Source: CAVRAW01 sp963716135 (GTDB lineage Bacteria > Planctomycetota > Planctomycetia > Pirellulales > JADZDJ01). Taken from it: 64,000 nucleotides of DNA. The stretch covers positions 4,182,307-4,246,306 of the forward strand of contig OY970289.1 in the NCBI GenBank assembly GCA_963716135.1, written 5' to 3'. The notes under the pieces were generated by a model. It made no database searches and had not been told where the DNA came from. It was given only the letters and a program-made list of their open reading frames with translations. Shown in pieces: positions 17,416 to 26,256 of this stretch. Numbering within the stretch: position 1 is the stretch's first letter; each line of letters starts with the position of its first letter. A program made the position numbers and the translations under genes.

Positions 17416-19412
17416 CTAGGCGATCGCCACCAGCGTCAGGTCGAAGACCAATACTTCATTCGCGCCAATGCCGGCGCTTGGATTGCCACCAGTGCCATAT
17501 CCCAGGTTCGACGGTATGAAGACTGTCCAATGAGAACCCACTCGCATCAGCTTCAATGCTTCTGCGAAGCCAGTGATTACCCCGGAAAGGAAGAACGAGG
17601 AACCCGTTCCGCTATCGAATACCGTACCGTTGATCAGCTTCCCTGTGTAATTCACGATGACCTTGTCGCTGTTGGTGGGTCGAGGTCCGGTCCCGTCGCT
17701 TATTACCTTGTACTGCAAGCCATCGAACGTCGTCACGACGCCGGGCATGATCCGATTTTTGTTGAGGAAAATCTCTCCTTTGATCAAACTCAATTGCGCA
17801 GACAAGCCGAGCAATCCACCGGAGTTCGGCGCCCAAAGCTGAACGCCGGTCGTCGTAAGCGGATTGGCAGTTCCGTTCGGCAAAAAGCCCGCATGGCCAT
17901 ACAACACCACCATGCTTCCCGCATCCAGGCTGTTCGGATTGTTCCGAGGAACCCCGGCTGCTAAATCGCCAATGCGATCGCCGTTGAAATCACCGATCGC
18001 CAGGAAGGCCCCGAATTGATCGTTCGCGGCAGCGCCGCCGATCACGTCGCGGGTAAATATCTGAGTGTTGGTGGTAGCCAGGCCCGTTGAACGAGCCCCA
18101 TACAGCACGCGAGCCCCGCCCACGGACGTCAGTGTCGCCGACGCATTGGGAATGCCGATTGCCAGGTCAGCCACGTGGTCGGAATTCAGTTGGCCGGCAG
18201 TCAGTGCCGCGCCGAAGCGATCGCCGGGCGCCGCGGTGGAAGAAGAAATGTCCGCGACGTTTTCATGCCAGAACTGATTATTAACCGCGGTCAGTCGGGC
18301 GGTGCTGCCGAACAGCACGTGCACCGCGCCGGCGTTGTCGATCGCAGCGCCGTCCCCCTCGGGAATATTCTCTCCAGGAGCGCCGATTGCCAAATCCGAC
18401 CGGTTATCGCCGTTGAAATCCCCGCTCGCCAAGGCAGCGCCGAAATTCGCACTGGCGTTCGAAGTTCCCTGAACATTGGCGGAATCAGCGGTCCAAAACT
18501 GATTTTTGAGCGTCCGTAGTCCCACCCGGCTGCCGTAGATCACATTCACAGCCCCGGCCGCGGCATTGCTGCTGACACTTTGACCCGGCGCTCCAATCGC
18601 CAAATCTTGAAAACCGTTGGCATCGAAATCGCCCGCGGCCAGTGCGGTGCCGAATAAATCTCCAGCCGCGGCTCCGCCAATTATGCCGGCCGTCGATTGG
18701 CTGAAGAATTGATTCTTTTTGGCAACCAATCCAACTTTGCCGCCGTAAATTATGTTGACCGCGCCCGCGTCGGAGATGGAGCCGATATTTTCGTTAGGCA
18801 CGCCAATCGCCAGATCCGGTCGACGGTCTCCGTTGAAATCGCCCACCACCAGCGCAGCCCCGAAGTGATCGCCGGATTCCGCAGTATCAAGAATCTTGGG
18901 ACTGTTTTGAGTCCACATCTGCACACCGGTTGTCTTTAGGCCGGCCTTGCTGCCAAACAAGATCGCGACTGCGCCGGCGCCGCCGCGCCATCGACGGTTA
19001 GACCGGAAATGCCGACGGCAAGATCGGCGATCCCATCCCTGTTGAAATCGGCCACTGCCAACGCAACGCCGAAGTTGTCGCCGTCATGCAGACTGCCGCC
19101 GATGCTGGCCTCAGTGATTAATTGGGCGTTCGTTTCCACCAGACCAAATGAAAACTGACCGCCGTGCGTGCCGTACAGTACTTGGACTGCTCCGGCGTTG
19201 ACGCCATCGATTGTTTGCGCTGGCACGCCGATCGCCAGGTCCGCAATGCCATCACCGTTGAAATCGCCGGTCACGGCGCTGAGCATCGCGCGGCCTTCCA
19301 GCGGTTCAAACCGAGTTCGTAAGCCCGCGCGGCGTCGATTCGACTCGCGGCGAGGCTTGCCCTTGGATTTCGAGCCCGAAAACAACGTGCGAAACGCTTT
19401 CCACGAAGACAC
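17416..19412 (-). CDS. secreted FG-GAP seven-repeat propeller fused to an FKBP-type prolyl isomerase, frameshifted
   Basis: Joined across one missing base (about 18971-18990), this is a ~665-residue protein. It starts at a GTG (19412) preceded by gggagag. The N-terminus is basic and carries FEPLEGRAMLSA near residue 40, a motif typical of large exported planctomycete proteins. Seven FG-GAP repeats follow (DFNGDGIADLAIGVP and variants with the Ca-binding D-x-D-G-x-x-D), the number needed for one integrin-alpha-like propeller. The last ~115 residues are an FKBP domain: GLQYKVISDGTGPRP, VIVNYTGKLINGTVFDSG, VITGFAEALKLMRVG and ANEVLVFDLTLV. I know of no standard family with this pairing. Probably extracellular or surface bound. 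Confidence 0.82.
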
Positions 19413-19745
19413 GCGAGTCTCTCCCAGTTGCAATTCTAAGTAGCGAACGAACCCGTACGTCGACCGTTTCCTGCCCGTATCGCGCAACACAAAAGAGGTT
19501 GCCAACCCTATAGAAGCGCGTCCGCCGCGGCGATCAGATTCCTCTCCCCTTAACTCCACCCTAATCGTCCGCCGGCAACTTGACAAGTTATGAAACACCG
19601 GCCGGCGGGGAATGTTTCCTAATTGCCACATGCACGCCGATTTATCACGTTTTTGTGCCGCTTGACGACGATCGAGCGCGACACCTACGATCCATGAGCC
19701 GCCGCCGCGTATCCCCTATTCCTACGGCTGGCTTACGATTGATCA
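19413..19745. other. divergent intergenic region
   Basis: These 333 bases separate the divergent FG-GAP-FKBP gene and polA. They hold a candidate polA promoter (19662-19691). The upstream open extension of the FG-GAP gene (to 19631) has no protein-like features. Nothing else is recognised. Confidence 0.5.
19662..19691 (+). promoter_or_regulatory. possible promoter of polA
   Basis: A -35 box ttgacg (19662-19667), an 18-bp spacer and a -10 box tacgat (19686-19691) lie 55 bp before the polA ATG. The -35 is strong, the -10 weak. Confidence 0.35.
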
Positions 19746-22646
19746 ATGGCCAAATCGCGACAACAGCGTCTGCCCGGATTGGAAAGCGAACCCGCCGCGC
19801 CGCCGAAGAGTCCGCGTGCCGACTCGCCATGCGCCGATCCCGACGCGTCGCTGCTGGCGCACATGGGAGCCGACCCCACAGAGCTGCCCGCTGAAGCCAC
19901 TGAAGCTGCCGGCCAGCATGCTCAAAAAACGCCCGACCTGAAGGGCAAAGTCGTCTACGTGGTCGACGCGCACTCGCTCATCTTTCAGGTGTTCCATGCC
20001 ATGCCGGAAATGACCGGGCCGCGCGGCCAACCGACCGGCGCCGTGTTCGGCTTCGCCCGCGACATGATGTATCTGTTGGATCAGAAAAAACCGGACTACC
20101 TGTTCGCGGCATTTGATCTTTCCGGCCCGACATTTCGCCACGACTTGTACAAGCCCTACAAGGAACATCGGACCGAAATGCCCGACGCGCTGCGGCCGCA
20201 AATTCCGCAGATTCGCCGCGTGATTGCCGCCCTGGGAATTCCCGCCGTCGAGTGCGAAAGTTATGAAGCCGACGATGTGATGGCCACCATCGCTCGCATC
20301 GTCGACGAGGCCGGCGGCGAGTGCCTGGTGGTAACCAGCGATAAAGATTGCCGCCAGCTCATCACCGATCGGGTCAAGCTTTACAACGTTCGCAAAGACT
20401 CGGTCATGGACGCTGCCGCGCTGGCGGCCGACTGGGGCATCCGCCCCGATCAAGTAATCGATTTCCAAACACTCGTTGGCGATTCGGTCGACAACATTCC
20501 CGGAGTCCCCCTGGTGGGCCCCAAAGTGGCCGGCCAGTGGCTCAAGGAATTCGACACGCTTGAGAATCTCTTGGCGCATGCCGACAAGCTGCCCAAAGGC
20601 AAACGGAAGGACAACCTGATCGCATCGCGCCAGCAGATTCCCATCAGCCGCCAATTGGCGCGGTTGGAAACACACGTGCCGATCTCGCTGGATTGGAACG
20701 ACGCCATCACCGGCAGCTTCGATCCCGCCGGCGCCGCGGAACTGTTCGCCGAGTTCGGCTTCCACAGCCTCACCAATCAGATGCGCGAACGGGCGCACGG
20801 CGAAGCGCCGAAGTTCACGCACAAATACGAAACGGTCGCCACGCCGGAGCGATTGAAACGGCTCGTCGGCGAGATGTGCAAGCAAAAGCAAATCTCAATC
20901 GACACCGAAACCACCAGCATCTACCCGCGCTGGGCCGAAATCGTCGGCTACTCCTTCGCCTGGAAAGAAGGCGAGGCGTACTACGTGCCCGTGCGCGCCC
21001 CGGCCGGCGAGCCGCAACTCGATCCCGCAGCCACGCTCGAAGCCCTGCGGCCGGTATTGGAAAACCCGAAGATCGCCAAGATCGGCCAGAACCTGAAATA
21101 CGACATGATCGTGCTGCGCTCCGCCGGCCTGGAAGTTGCCGGAGTGCAGTTCGACACTATGGTGGCCAGCTACCTGCTCGATGCCGGCGAGCGCAATCAC
21201 AATCTCGACGAGCTCGCCGGCCGCTACCTGAACCACATCACCACGAAAATCGAAACCCTGATCGGCAGCGGCAAGAATCAGAAGCGGATGGATGAAGTGC
21301 CGGTAACGCAAATCACGCACTACGCGGCCGAAGACGCCGACGTCGCCTTGCGATTAGTCCCGCTGTTGGAAGCCCGCCTGAAAGAATCCAAACTAACCAG
21401 GTTGCTGGACGAAGTTGAAGTGCCCCTGATCGACGTGCTCGTCGAATTGGAATCCAACGGCATCAAGGTCGACGCCTCGCGGCTGACTGAACTGAGCAAG
21501 AAATACGGCAAGCGGCTTGTGGCGTTGGAAATGGAAATTTACGAATTGGCGGGCCACGAATTCAACATCGCTTCGCCGAAACAAATGCAGCAAGTCCTGT
21601 TCGTCGAGCGCAAGTTGCCGGTGCTCAAAAAAACGAAGACCGGCCCCAGCACCGACGCAGAAGTGCTCGAAGAGCTGGCCGACACCCATCCCGATCCGCT
21701 GCTGAAAAAGATTCTCGAGTACCGGCAATACGCGAAACTCAAAGGCACCTACGTCGATGCGCTGCCCAGCCTGGTGCATCCAACCACCGGCCGCGTGCAC
21801 GCCTCGTTCAATCAGGTGGTGGCGGCCACCGGCCGTCTCAGCTCCAGCGATCCAAATCTGCAGAATATTCCGATCCGCACCGAAGAAGGACGCGAAATCC
21901 GCTCGGCATTCCTGCCCGGCCAGCCCGATTGGATGCTGCTGGCCGCCGACTATTCGCAGATCGAACTGCGCGTGCTGGCGCATTTCTCCGGCGACAAGAC
22001 TTTGCGTGCCGCCTTCGCGCGCGATGAAGATATTCACGCCCGCGTCGCCAGCCAGGTGTTCGAAGTGCCGTTGGACGAAGTCGATTCCGCGCAGCGCCGA
22101 GTCGCCAAGGCGGTGAACTTCGGCGTCATCTACGGCCAAAGCCCCTTCGGCCTGGCCAAGATGCTCGACATCGATCAGGAGGAAGCGGCGAAATTCATCG
22201 ACGCCTATTTCAACGGCTACCCGGGAGTCGAGAAATTCTTGCGCGAGATTCTGGTCACCTGCCGCAAGCAAGGCTACGTGACCACCATCCTGGGCCGTCG
22301 CCGCGCCATCCAAGGAGTGCGCGATCTAAGCGGCTCCAAACTCGGCGATCCCGCCTCCCGCCAGCGCAACTTGCCCGAACGCACCGCGATCAACACCGTC
22401 ATCCAGGGCAGCGCCGCCGACCTGATGAAGCTCGCCATGCTCAACATCCATCGCCGCCTGAAGAAGCAAAAGCTCCAGTCCCGCATGCTGCTGCAAATCC
22501 ACGACGAACTGATCTTCGAAACGCCGCCGGCCGAATTGGACGAAATGAAGAAACTAGTGAGCGAAGAGATGGCCGGCGTCATGAAACTGGACGTCCCCCT
22601 GAAAGTCGACCTCAAAACCGGCCGCAACTGGGCCCAGTGCGAATGA
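19746..22646 (+). CDS. polA: DNA polymerase I
   Basis: PolA fills gaps in repair and removes RNA primers. The 966-residue protein has all three activities. Residues ~65-330 form the 5' nuclease (VVDAHSLIFQVFHAMPEMTG, YEADDVMATIA, SDKDCRQLI, VGDSVDNIPGVPLVGPKVA). Residues ~360-560 are the 3'-5' exonuclease with its acidic residues intact (SIDTETTS, LKYDMIVLRSAG, YAAEDADVALRL), so proofreading is probably active. The polymerase domain has ATGRLSSSDPNLQNIP, ADYSQIELRVLAHFSGD, KAVNFGVIYGQSPFGLA (Phe at the ddNTP-selectivity site) and QIHDELIFE. An unusual ~60-residue Ala/Pro-rich extension precedes the nuclease. The stop overlaps coaE (ATGA). Confidence 0.97.
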   Translation: MAKSRQQRLPGLESEPAAPPKSPRADSPCADPDASLLAHMGADPTELPAEATEAAGQHAQKTPDLKGKVVYVVDAHSLIFQVFHAMPEMTGPRGQPTGAVFGFARDMMYLLDQKKPDYLFAAFDLSGPTFRHDLYKPYKEHRTEMPDALRPQIPQIRRVIAALGIPAVECESYEADDVMATIARIVDEAGGECLVVTSDKDCRQLITDRVKLYNVRKDSVMDAAALAADWGIRPDQVIDFQTLVGDSVDNIPGVPLVGPKVAGQWLKEFDTLENLLAHADKLPKGKRKDNLIASRQQIPISRQLARLETHVPISLDWNDAITGSFDPAGAAELFAEFGFHSLTNQMRERAHGEAPKFTHKYETVATPERLKRLVGEMCKQKQISIDTETTSIYPRWAEIVGYSFAWKEGEAYYVPVRAPAGEPQLDPAATLEALRPVLENPKIAKIGQNLKYDMIVLRSAGLEVAGVQFDTMVASYLLDAGERNHNLDELAGRYLNHITTKIETLIGSGKNQKRMDEVPVTQITHYAAEDADVALRLVPLLEARLKESKLTRLLDEVEVPLIDVLVELESNGIKVDASRLTELSKKYGKRLVALEMEIYELAGHEFNIASPKQMQQVLFVERKLPVLKKTKTGPSTDAEVLEELADTHPDPLLKKILEYRQYAKLKGTYVDALPSLVHPTTGRVHASFNQVVAATGRLSSSDPNLQNIPIRTEEGREIRSAFLPGQPDWMLLAADYSQIELRVLAHFSGDKTLRAAFARDEDIHARVASQVFEVPLDEVDSAQRRVAKAVNFGVIYGQSPFGLAKMLDIDQEEAAKFIDAYFNGYPGVEKFLREILVTCRKQGYVTTILGRRRAIQGVRDLSGSKLGDPASRQRNLPERTAINTVIQGSAADLMKLAMLNIHRRLKKQKLQSRMLLQIHDELIFETPPAELDEMKKLVSEEMAGVMKLDVPLKVDLKTGRNWAQCE

Positions 22647-23254
22647 TGAAAATTATCGGCCTGGTGGGCGGCGTCGCCTGCGGAAAAAGCACCGTCGCCC
22701 AAATGTTCCAGAAACTTGGCGCGGTCGTGCTCGATGCCGATCGGGCAGGGCACGAAGTGCTCCGGTTGCCGGCCGTGCGCGCGGCCATCGGCGGGCGATG
22801 GGGCAAAGACGTAATCGGCCCCGACGGCGAGATCGATCGCAGCGCGCTGGCGAAAATCGTTTTCGCGCCGCCCCCGGACGGTCCTCGCGAGCTGGCGGAA
22901 CTCGAGCGGATCACGCATCCGGAAATCCGCGCACGGCTTAAGGCTCAGGTCCAACAGCTCGCTGGCCGCGGCGCCCAGGTGGTCATTCTCGATGCTCCCG
23001 TGATGTTGAAAGCCGGTTGGGATCGGTTTTGCGATTCCATAATCTTTGTCGATGCCCCCGTCGAGCAGCGCCGCCAGCGGGCTGCCGCACGGGGATGGGA
23101 TGCCGAAGAATTCCGGCGCCGGGAGGCGGCCCAGGAAAGCATCGACGAGAAGCGTCGCCGGGCCGATTTTGTGCTAGATAATTCGCGGGAGGTAGGCTAT
23201 ATTCAAGCACAGGTTCAGCGCTACTGGCAATCGCTCACTAGCCCCAAAAGCTAA
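22643..23254 (+). CDS. coaE: dephospho-CoA kinase
   Basis: CoaE phosphorylates dephospho-CoA to coenzyme A, the last CoA step. The 203-residue product has the P-loop GLVGGVACGKSTV at residue ~6-18, VLDADRAGHEVL, the RSALAKIVFAPP region, ITHPEIRARLKAQ and a CoA-domain motif near FVDAPVEQRRQRAAARG. The ATG at 22643 overlaps the polA stop (ATGA), implying translational coupling. Length is normal. The polA-coaE-rho order is, from memory, also found in other bacteria. Confidence 0.94.
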   Translation: MMKIIGLVGGVACGKSTVAQMFQKLGAVVLDADRAGHEVLRLPAVRAAIGGRWGKDVIGPDGEIDRSALAKIVFAPPPDGPRELAELERITHPEIRARLKAQVQQLAGRGAQVVILDAPVMLKAGWDRFCDSIIFVDAPVEQRRQRAAARGWDAEEFRRREAAQESIDEKRRRADFVLDNSREVGYIQAQVQRYWQSLTSPKS

Positions 23255-23629
23255 GGCGCCCTAGCCAGATCGGCCGGCGACGGAATGCTCTCCTGGCCGC
23301 CACGTCCCCGGCGCCGAATCTCCCACCAAACGGTACAGCCACACATCCATGAATTCAATGCGCCGCCTTGCGGCGCACCCGCTTCATCGCCCGTCGGCAA
23401 AGGAAGCCATTGCCGGCGCGCGTCGAAATCCCATCCTTTCGCGTATCACATTTCGGCCGACACGAGGTTGCCAAAAACACGAAGTCAACGAGTGTAAAAG
23501 TCGAAAAGAAACTCTTCGACTTTTGGACCCTTTCGACTTTTAGACCTAATTCCGACCCTTCCCACCGCTGGAGCCTTCCGCGCCCGGCAGTTATTCACAT
23601 CAGGAGTCGTTCGCAAGGAGCACCCAATT
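23255..23629. other. non-coding gap before rho
   Basis: These 375 bases separate coaE and rho. They include a repeat and hairpin tract at 23496-23541. The 5' part (23255-23480) shows no gene, tRNA or clear terminator. Rho genes are often autoregulated by attenuation in a long leader, so this could be a regulatory leader, but nothing here proves it. Confidence 0.45.
23496..23541. repeat. inverted and direct repeat in the rho leader
   Basis: aaaagtcgaa (23496-23505) pairs with ttcgactttt at 23515-23524 and again at 23532-23541, giving two mutually exclusive 10-bp hairpins. The two right-hand copies form a direct repeat of about 17 bp. Confidence 0.75.
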
Positions 23630-25117
23630 ATGTCGCAATCACGCACAACTCAATCCGGCGCGGAGCGTTCCGCTCAAACTCCCCATTCGCGCCGGCCCTC
23701 CGATGGCGATCCGCTCAAGCCCACGCTCGACGAAATCGAAGCCCAATTGGAGGCCGAAGGCGAGCCCCTTTCCCTGGCCGAAGAAATCGCCGAGGAGGTC
23801 GGCTCCGGCGACGTCGTGCACCAGCACTACGAATCCGTCAAGCAAGGCGCCGACATCCACATCGCCGAGCTGCAAAAAATGTCGATGACCCAGCTCATCG
23901 AGGAAGCCCGCAAAGAAAATATCGCCGAAATCACCGGCATCAAACGGCAGGACCTGATCTTCAAGCTCCTCAAAGAGCGCGTGAAGATGAACGGCCTGAT
24001 GTTCGGCGAAGGCACGCTGGAAATCCTTCCCGACGGCTTCGGCTTTCTGCGCAGCCCCGACTACCACTACCTTTCCTGCCCCGACGACATTTACGTGTCC
24101 CCCAGCCAGATTCGCCGCTTCGGCCTGCGCACTGGAACGACCGTCGCCGGCCAGATTCGTCCGCCGAAGGAAAACGAACGCTACTTCGCGCTGTTGCGCG
24201 TCGAAGCGATCAACGGCGACGATCCTAACAAATTAACCGACAAGATATTCTTCGACGATCTCACGCCGCTGCATCCCGATAAGCGCATCGTGCTGGAAAC
24301 CACCGCCGAAGAAACCGACATGCGCGTGACCGATCTCATCGTGCCCATCGGCTTCGGCCAGCGCGGCCTGATCGTCAGCCCGCCTCGTGCCGGCAAAACC
24401 ATTCTGCTGCAAAAGATGGCCAAAGCCGTGCTGCACAACTTCCCCGAAGTGTACGTGATCATGCTCCTGATCGACGAACGCCCGGAAGAAGTCACCGACA
24501 TGGAGCGCCAGGTCAAGGGCCCGCAGTGCGAAGTGATCAGCAGCACGTTCGACGAAGATTCCGCCCGTCACATTCAGGTGTCCGAAATGGTGCTGGAAAA
24601 AGCCAAGCGGATGGTGGAATACGGCCACGACGTGGTGATCTTCCTCGACTCGATCACCCGCCTGGCCCGCGCCTGGAACTCCGAATGCCCCAGCTCCGGC
24701 CGCGTGCTCACCGGCGGCGTCGATGCCAACGCGCTGCAGGGTCCCAAAAAATTCTTCGGCTCCGCCCGCAAAGTGGAGGAGGGGGGCTCGCTCAGCATCC
24801 TGGCCACCGCGCTGGTCGAAACCGGCAGCAAAATGGACGACGTGATCTTCGAAGAATTCAAAGGCACTGGCAATTTGGAAATCGTGCTCGATCGCGCCCT
24901 GGTCGACAAGCGCATCTGGCCGTCGATCGACGTCGCTAAAAGCGGCACCCGCCGCGAGGAAATGCTGCTGGACCCCGAAGAGCACCGCCGCGTGAGCATC
25001 TTGCGCCGCGTGCTGCACGAAATGAACCCGCCCGACGCCATGGAATTCCTCGTCGGCCGTTTGCAAAAAACGAAAACGAATGCCGAATTCCTCATGAGCA
25101 TGAATATGAAGGGGTAG
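23630..25117 (+). CDS. rho: transcription termination factor Rho
   Basis: Rho is the hexameric RNA-dependent ATPase that releases transcripts. The 495-residue protein has a ~90-residue acidic low-complexity N-terminus. It is followed by the Rho N-terminal helix bundle (MSMTQLIEEARKENI), an RNA-binding cold-shock fold (EGTLEILPDGFGFLR) and the ATPase core. The core shows Walker A SPPRAGKTILLQ, Walker B DVVIFLDSITRLARAWN, and the Q and R loops within TGGVDANALQGPKKFFGSAR. The Shine-Dalgarno aaggag lies 10 bp before the ATG. The N-terminal extension makes it longer than E. coli Rho (419 aa), as is usual in high-GC bacteria. Confidence 0.97.
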   Translation: MSQSRTTQSGAERSAQTPHSRRPSDGDPLKPTLDEIEAQLEAEGEPLSLAEEIAEEVGSGDVVHQHYESVKQGADIHIAELQKMSMTQLIEEARKENIAEITGIKRQDLIFKLLKERVKMNGLMFGEGTLEILPDGFGFLRSPDYHYLSCPDDIYVSPSQIRRFGLRTGTTVAGQIRPPKENERYFALLRVEAINGDDPNKLTDKIFFDDLTPLHPDKRIVLETTAEETDMRVTDLIVPIGFGQRGLIVSPPRAGKTILLQKMAKAVLHNFPEVYVIMLLIDERPEEVTDMERQVKGPQCEVISSTFDEDSARHIQVSEMVLEKAKRMVEYGHDVVIFLDSITRLARAWNSECPSSGRVLTGGVDANALQGPKKFFGSARKVEEGGSLSILATALVETGSKMDDVIFEEFKGTGNLEIVLDRALVDKRIWPSIDVAKSGTRREEMLLDPEEHRRVSILRRVLHEMNPPDAMEFLVGRLQKTKTNAEFLMSMNMKG

Positions 25118-25141
25118 GGCGACCGACGGCGAGGTTGATTC

Positions 25142-25663
25142 ATGCCAAATGTTCTTCAAGGCAAACGCGAGAACGTCGCAGGCCGCTACGGCATCGTGGT
25201 CTCTCGATACAACGAATCGATCACTTCCAAGCTGCTCGAAGGCGCGCTGGAAACATTGAAATCGGCTCGCGTCGCGGACAACGAAATCGACGTCGCCTGG
25301 GTGCCAGGCGCATTCGAAATTCCGCTGGCCGCCGATCAGATGGCCGCGACCAGGCGATATGTCGCCGTCCTCTGCTTGGGCGCTGTGATTCGCGGCGAAA
25401 CAACTCATGATCAGCATATCAATCGGGCCGTAAGCGTCGGCATCATGGACGCGAACTTGCGCCACGGCGTACCGGTCTTGTTCGGCGTGCTCACCTGCGA
25501 TAGCTTCGAACAAGCGATCCAACGCTCCGGCGGCGACGTAAGCAAAAAGCCCTATGCGGCCGAAGGCAAAATGCCCGTCGGCAACAAAGGCGCAGAATGT
25601 GCCCAAGCAGCACTCGAAATGGTCAGCCTTTTGAACAAACTCAAGGAGAACGATAAACGCTAA
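25142..25663 (+). CDS. ribH: 6,7-dimethyl-8-ribityllumazine synthase
   Basis: RibH condenses the pyrimidine and the butanone phosphate to make lumazine, the penultimate riboflavin step, usually as a 60-mer or pentamer. The 173-residue product shows GRYGIVVSRYNESI, VPGAFEIPLAADQ, LGAVIRGETTHDQHI with the catalytic His, and PVLFGVLTCDSFEQA. A short insert (SKKPYAAEGKMPVG) precedes the NKGAECAQAALEM helix. The last residues (ENDKR) and the stop codon are encoded by a repeat tract. It lies 24 bp after rho and before nusB, an order seen in many bacteria for ribH-nusB. Confidence 0.95.
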   Translation: MPNVLQGKRENVAGRYGIVVSRYNESITSKLLEGALETLKSARVADNEIDVAWVPGAFEIPLAADQMAATRRYVAVLCLGAVIRGETTHDQHINRAVSVGIMDANLRHGVPVLFGVLTCDSFEQAIQRSGGDVSKKPYAAEGKMPVGNKGAECAQAALEMVSLLNKLKENDKR

Positions 25664-25741
25664 ACGATAAACGCTATATCGCAAGCGGAACGAACCGAAC
25701 TTTCCGCCGTTTAGCATTTAGCATTTATCGTTTATCGTTTG
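25650..25741. repeat. short tandem repeat tract with inverted arms at the ribH stop
   Basis: The left arm (25650-25675) is acgataaacgct and variants in tandem; the right arm (25709-25741) has tttagca and tttatcg units that are its reverse complement. The ribH stop codon is inside the left arm. Confidence 0.8.
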
Positions 25742-25773
25742 TCTCAGCACTTATCTTTTGTCGTTGATTCCTC

Positions 25774-26184
25774 ATGGCCAAACGCACCAAAGCACGAGAA
25801 GTCGCCCTGCAAGTCCTGTATCAGGACGACGTGAATCCTGGCGAGGAGCCGGCACTCCGGGCTACCTTTTTGCGCACGCGGCTGCGGGAAGACGACGAGT
25901 TGATCGCCTTCGCGCAATCGCTGATCGACGGCGTCCGGCGCAATCGATCGGAGTTGGATGGGCTGCTCACGCGCACCGCCGACAACTGGAGCCTGGAGCG
26001 TATGGCCGCCACCGACCGCAGCCTATTGCGCCTCGGGGCCTATGAGATCCTGTTCACCGAAACGCCGGGGCCGGTGGCGATCAACGAAGCCGTGGAATTG
26101 GCCAAGCGCTTCGGCACGGCCCACAGCGCCCAGTTCGTCAACGGAATCCTCGACAAGTTCCTCGAAGGTCATCGTAAACAATAA
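25774..26184 (+). CDS. nusB: transcription antitermination factor NusB
   Basis: NusB binds boxA RNA with NusE (S10) for rRNA antitermination. The 136-residue all-alpha protein begins MAKRTKAREVALQVLYQDD and has the conserved DNWSLERMAATDRSLLRLGAYE and VAINEAVELAKRFG followed by FVNGILDKF near the end. Length and features are normal. It sits between ribH and ftsY on the same strand. Together with rho in the same run, this puts two transcription-termination factors close together. Confidence 0.95.
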   Translation: MAKRTKAREVALQVLYQDDVNPGEEPALRATFLRTRLREDDELIAFAQSLIDGVRRNRSELDGLLTRTADNWSLERMAATDRSLLRLGAYEILFTETPGPVAINEAVELAKRFGTAHSAQFVNGILDKFLEGHRKQ

Positions 26185-26256
26185 CCCACGCAGCGATCTC
26201 GTTTAGCCGCGACGCGGCAGCGGAGCGCGCGGCACAACTAAAGCAGCACTCCCCCC

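Noticed and set aside
24233..25717. 494-residue minus-strand frame opposite rho and ribH
   Set aside because: Phe/His/Ala-rich antisense frame with no domains; both plus-strand genes are certain.
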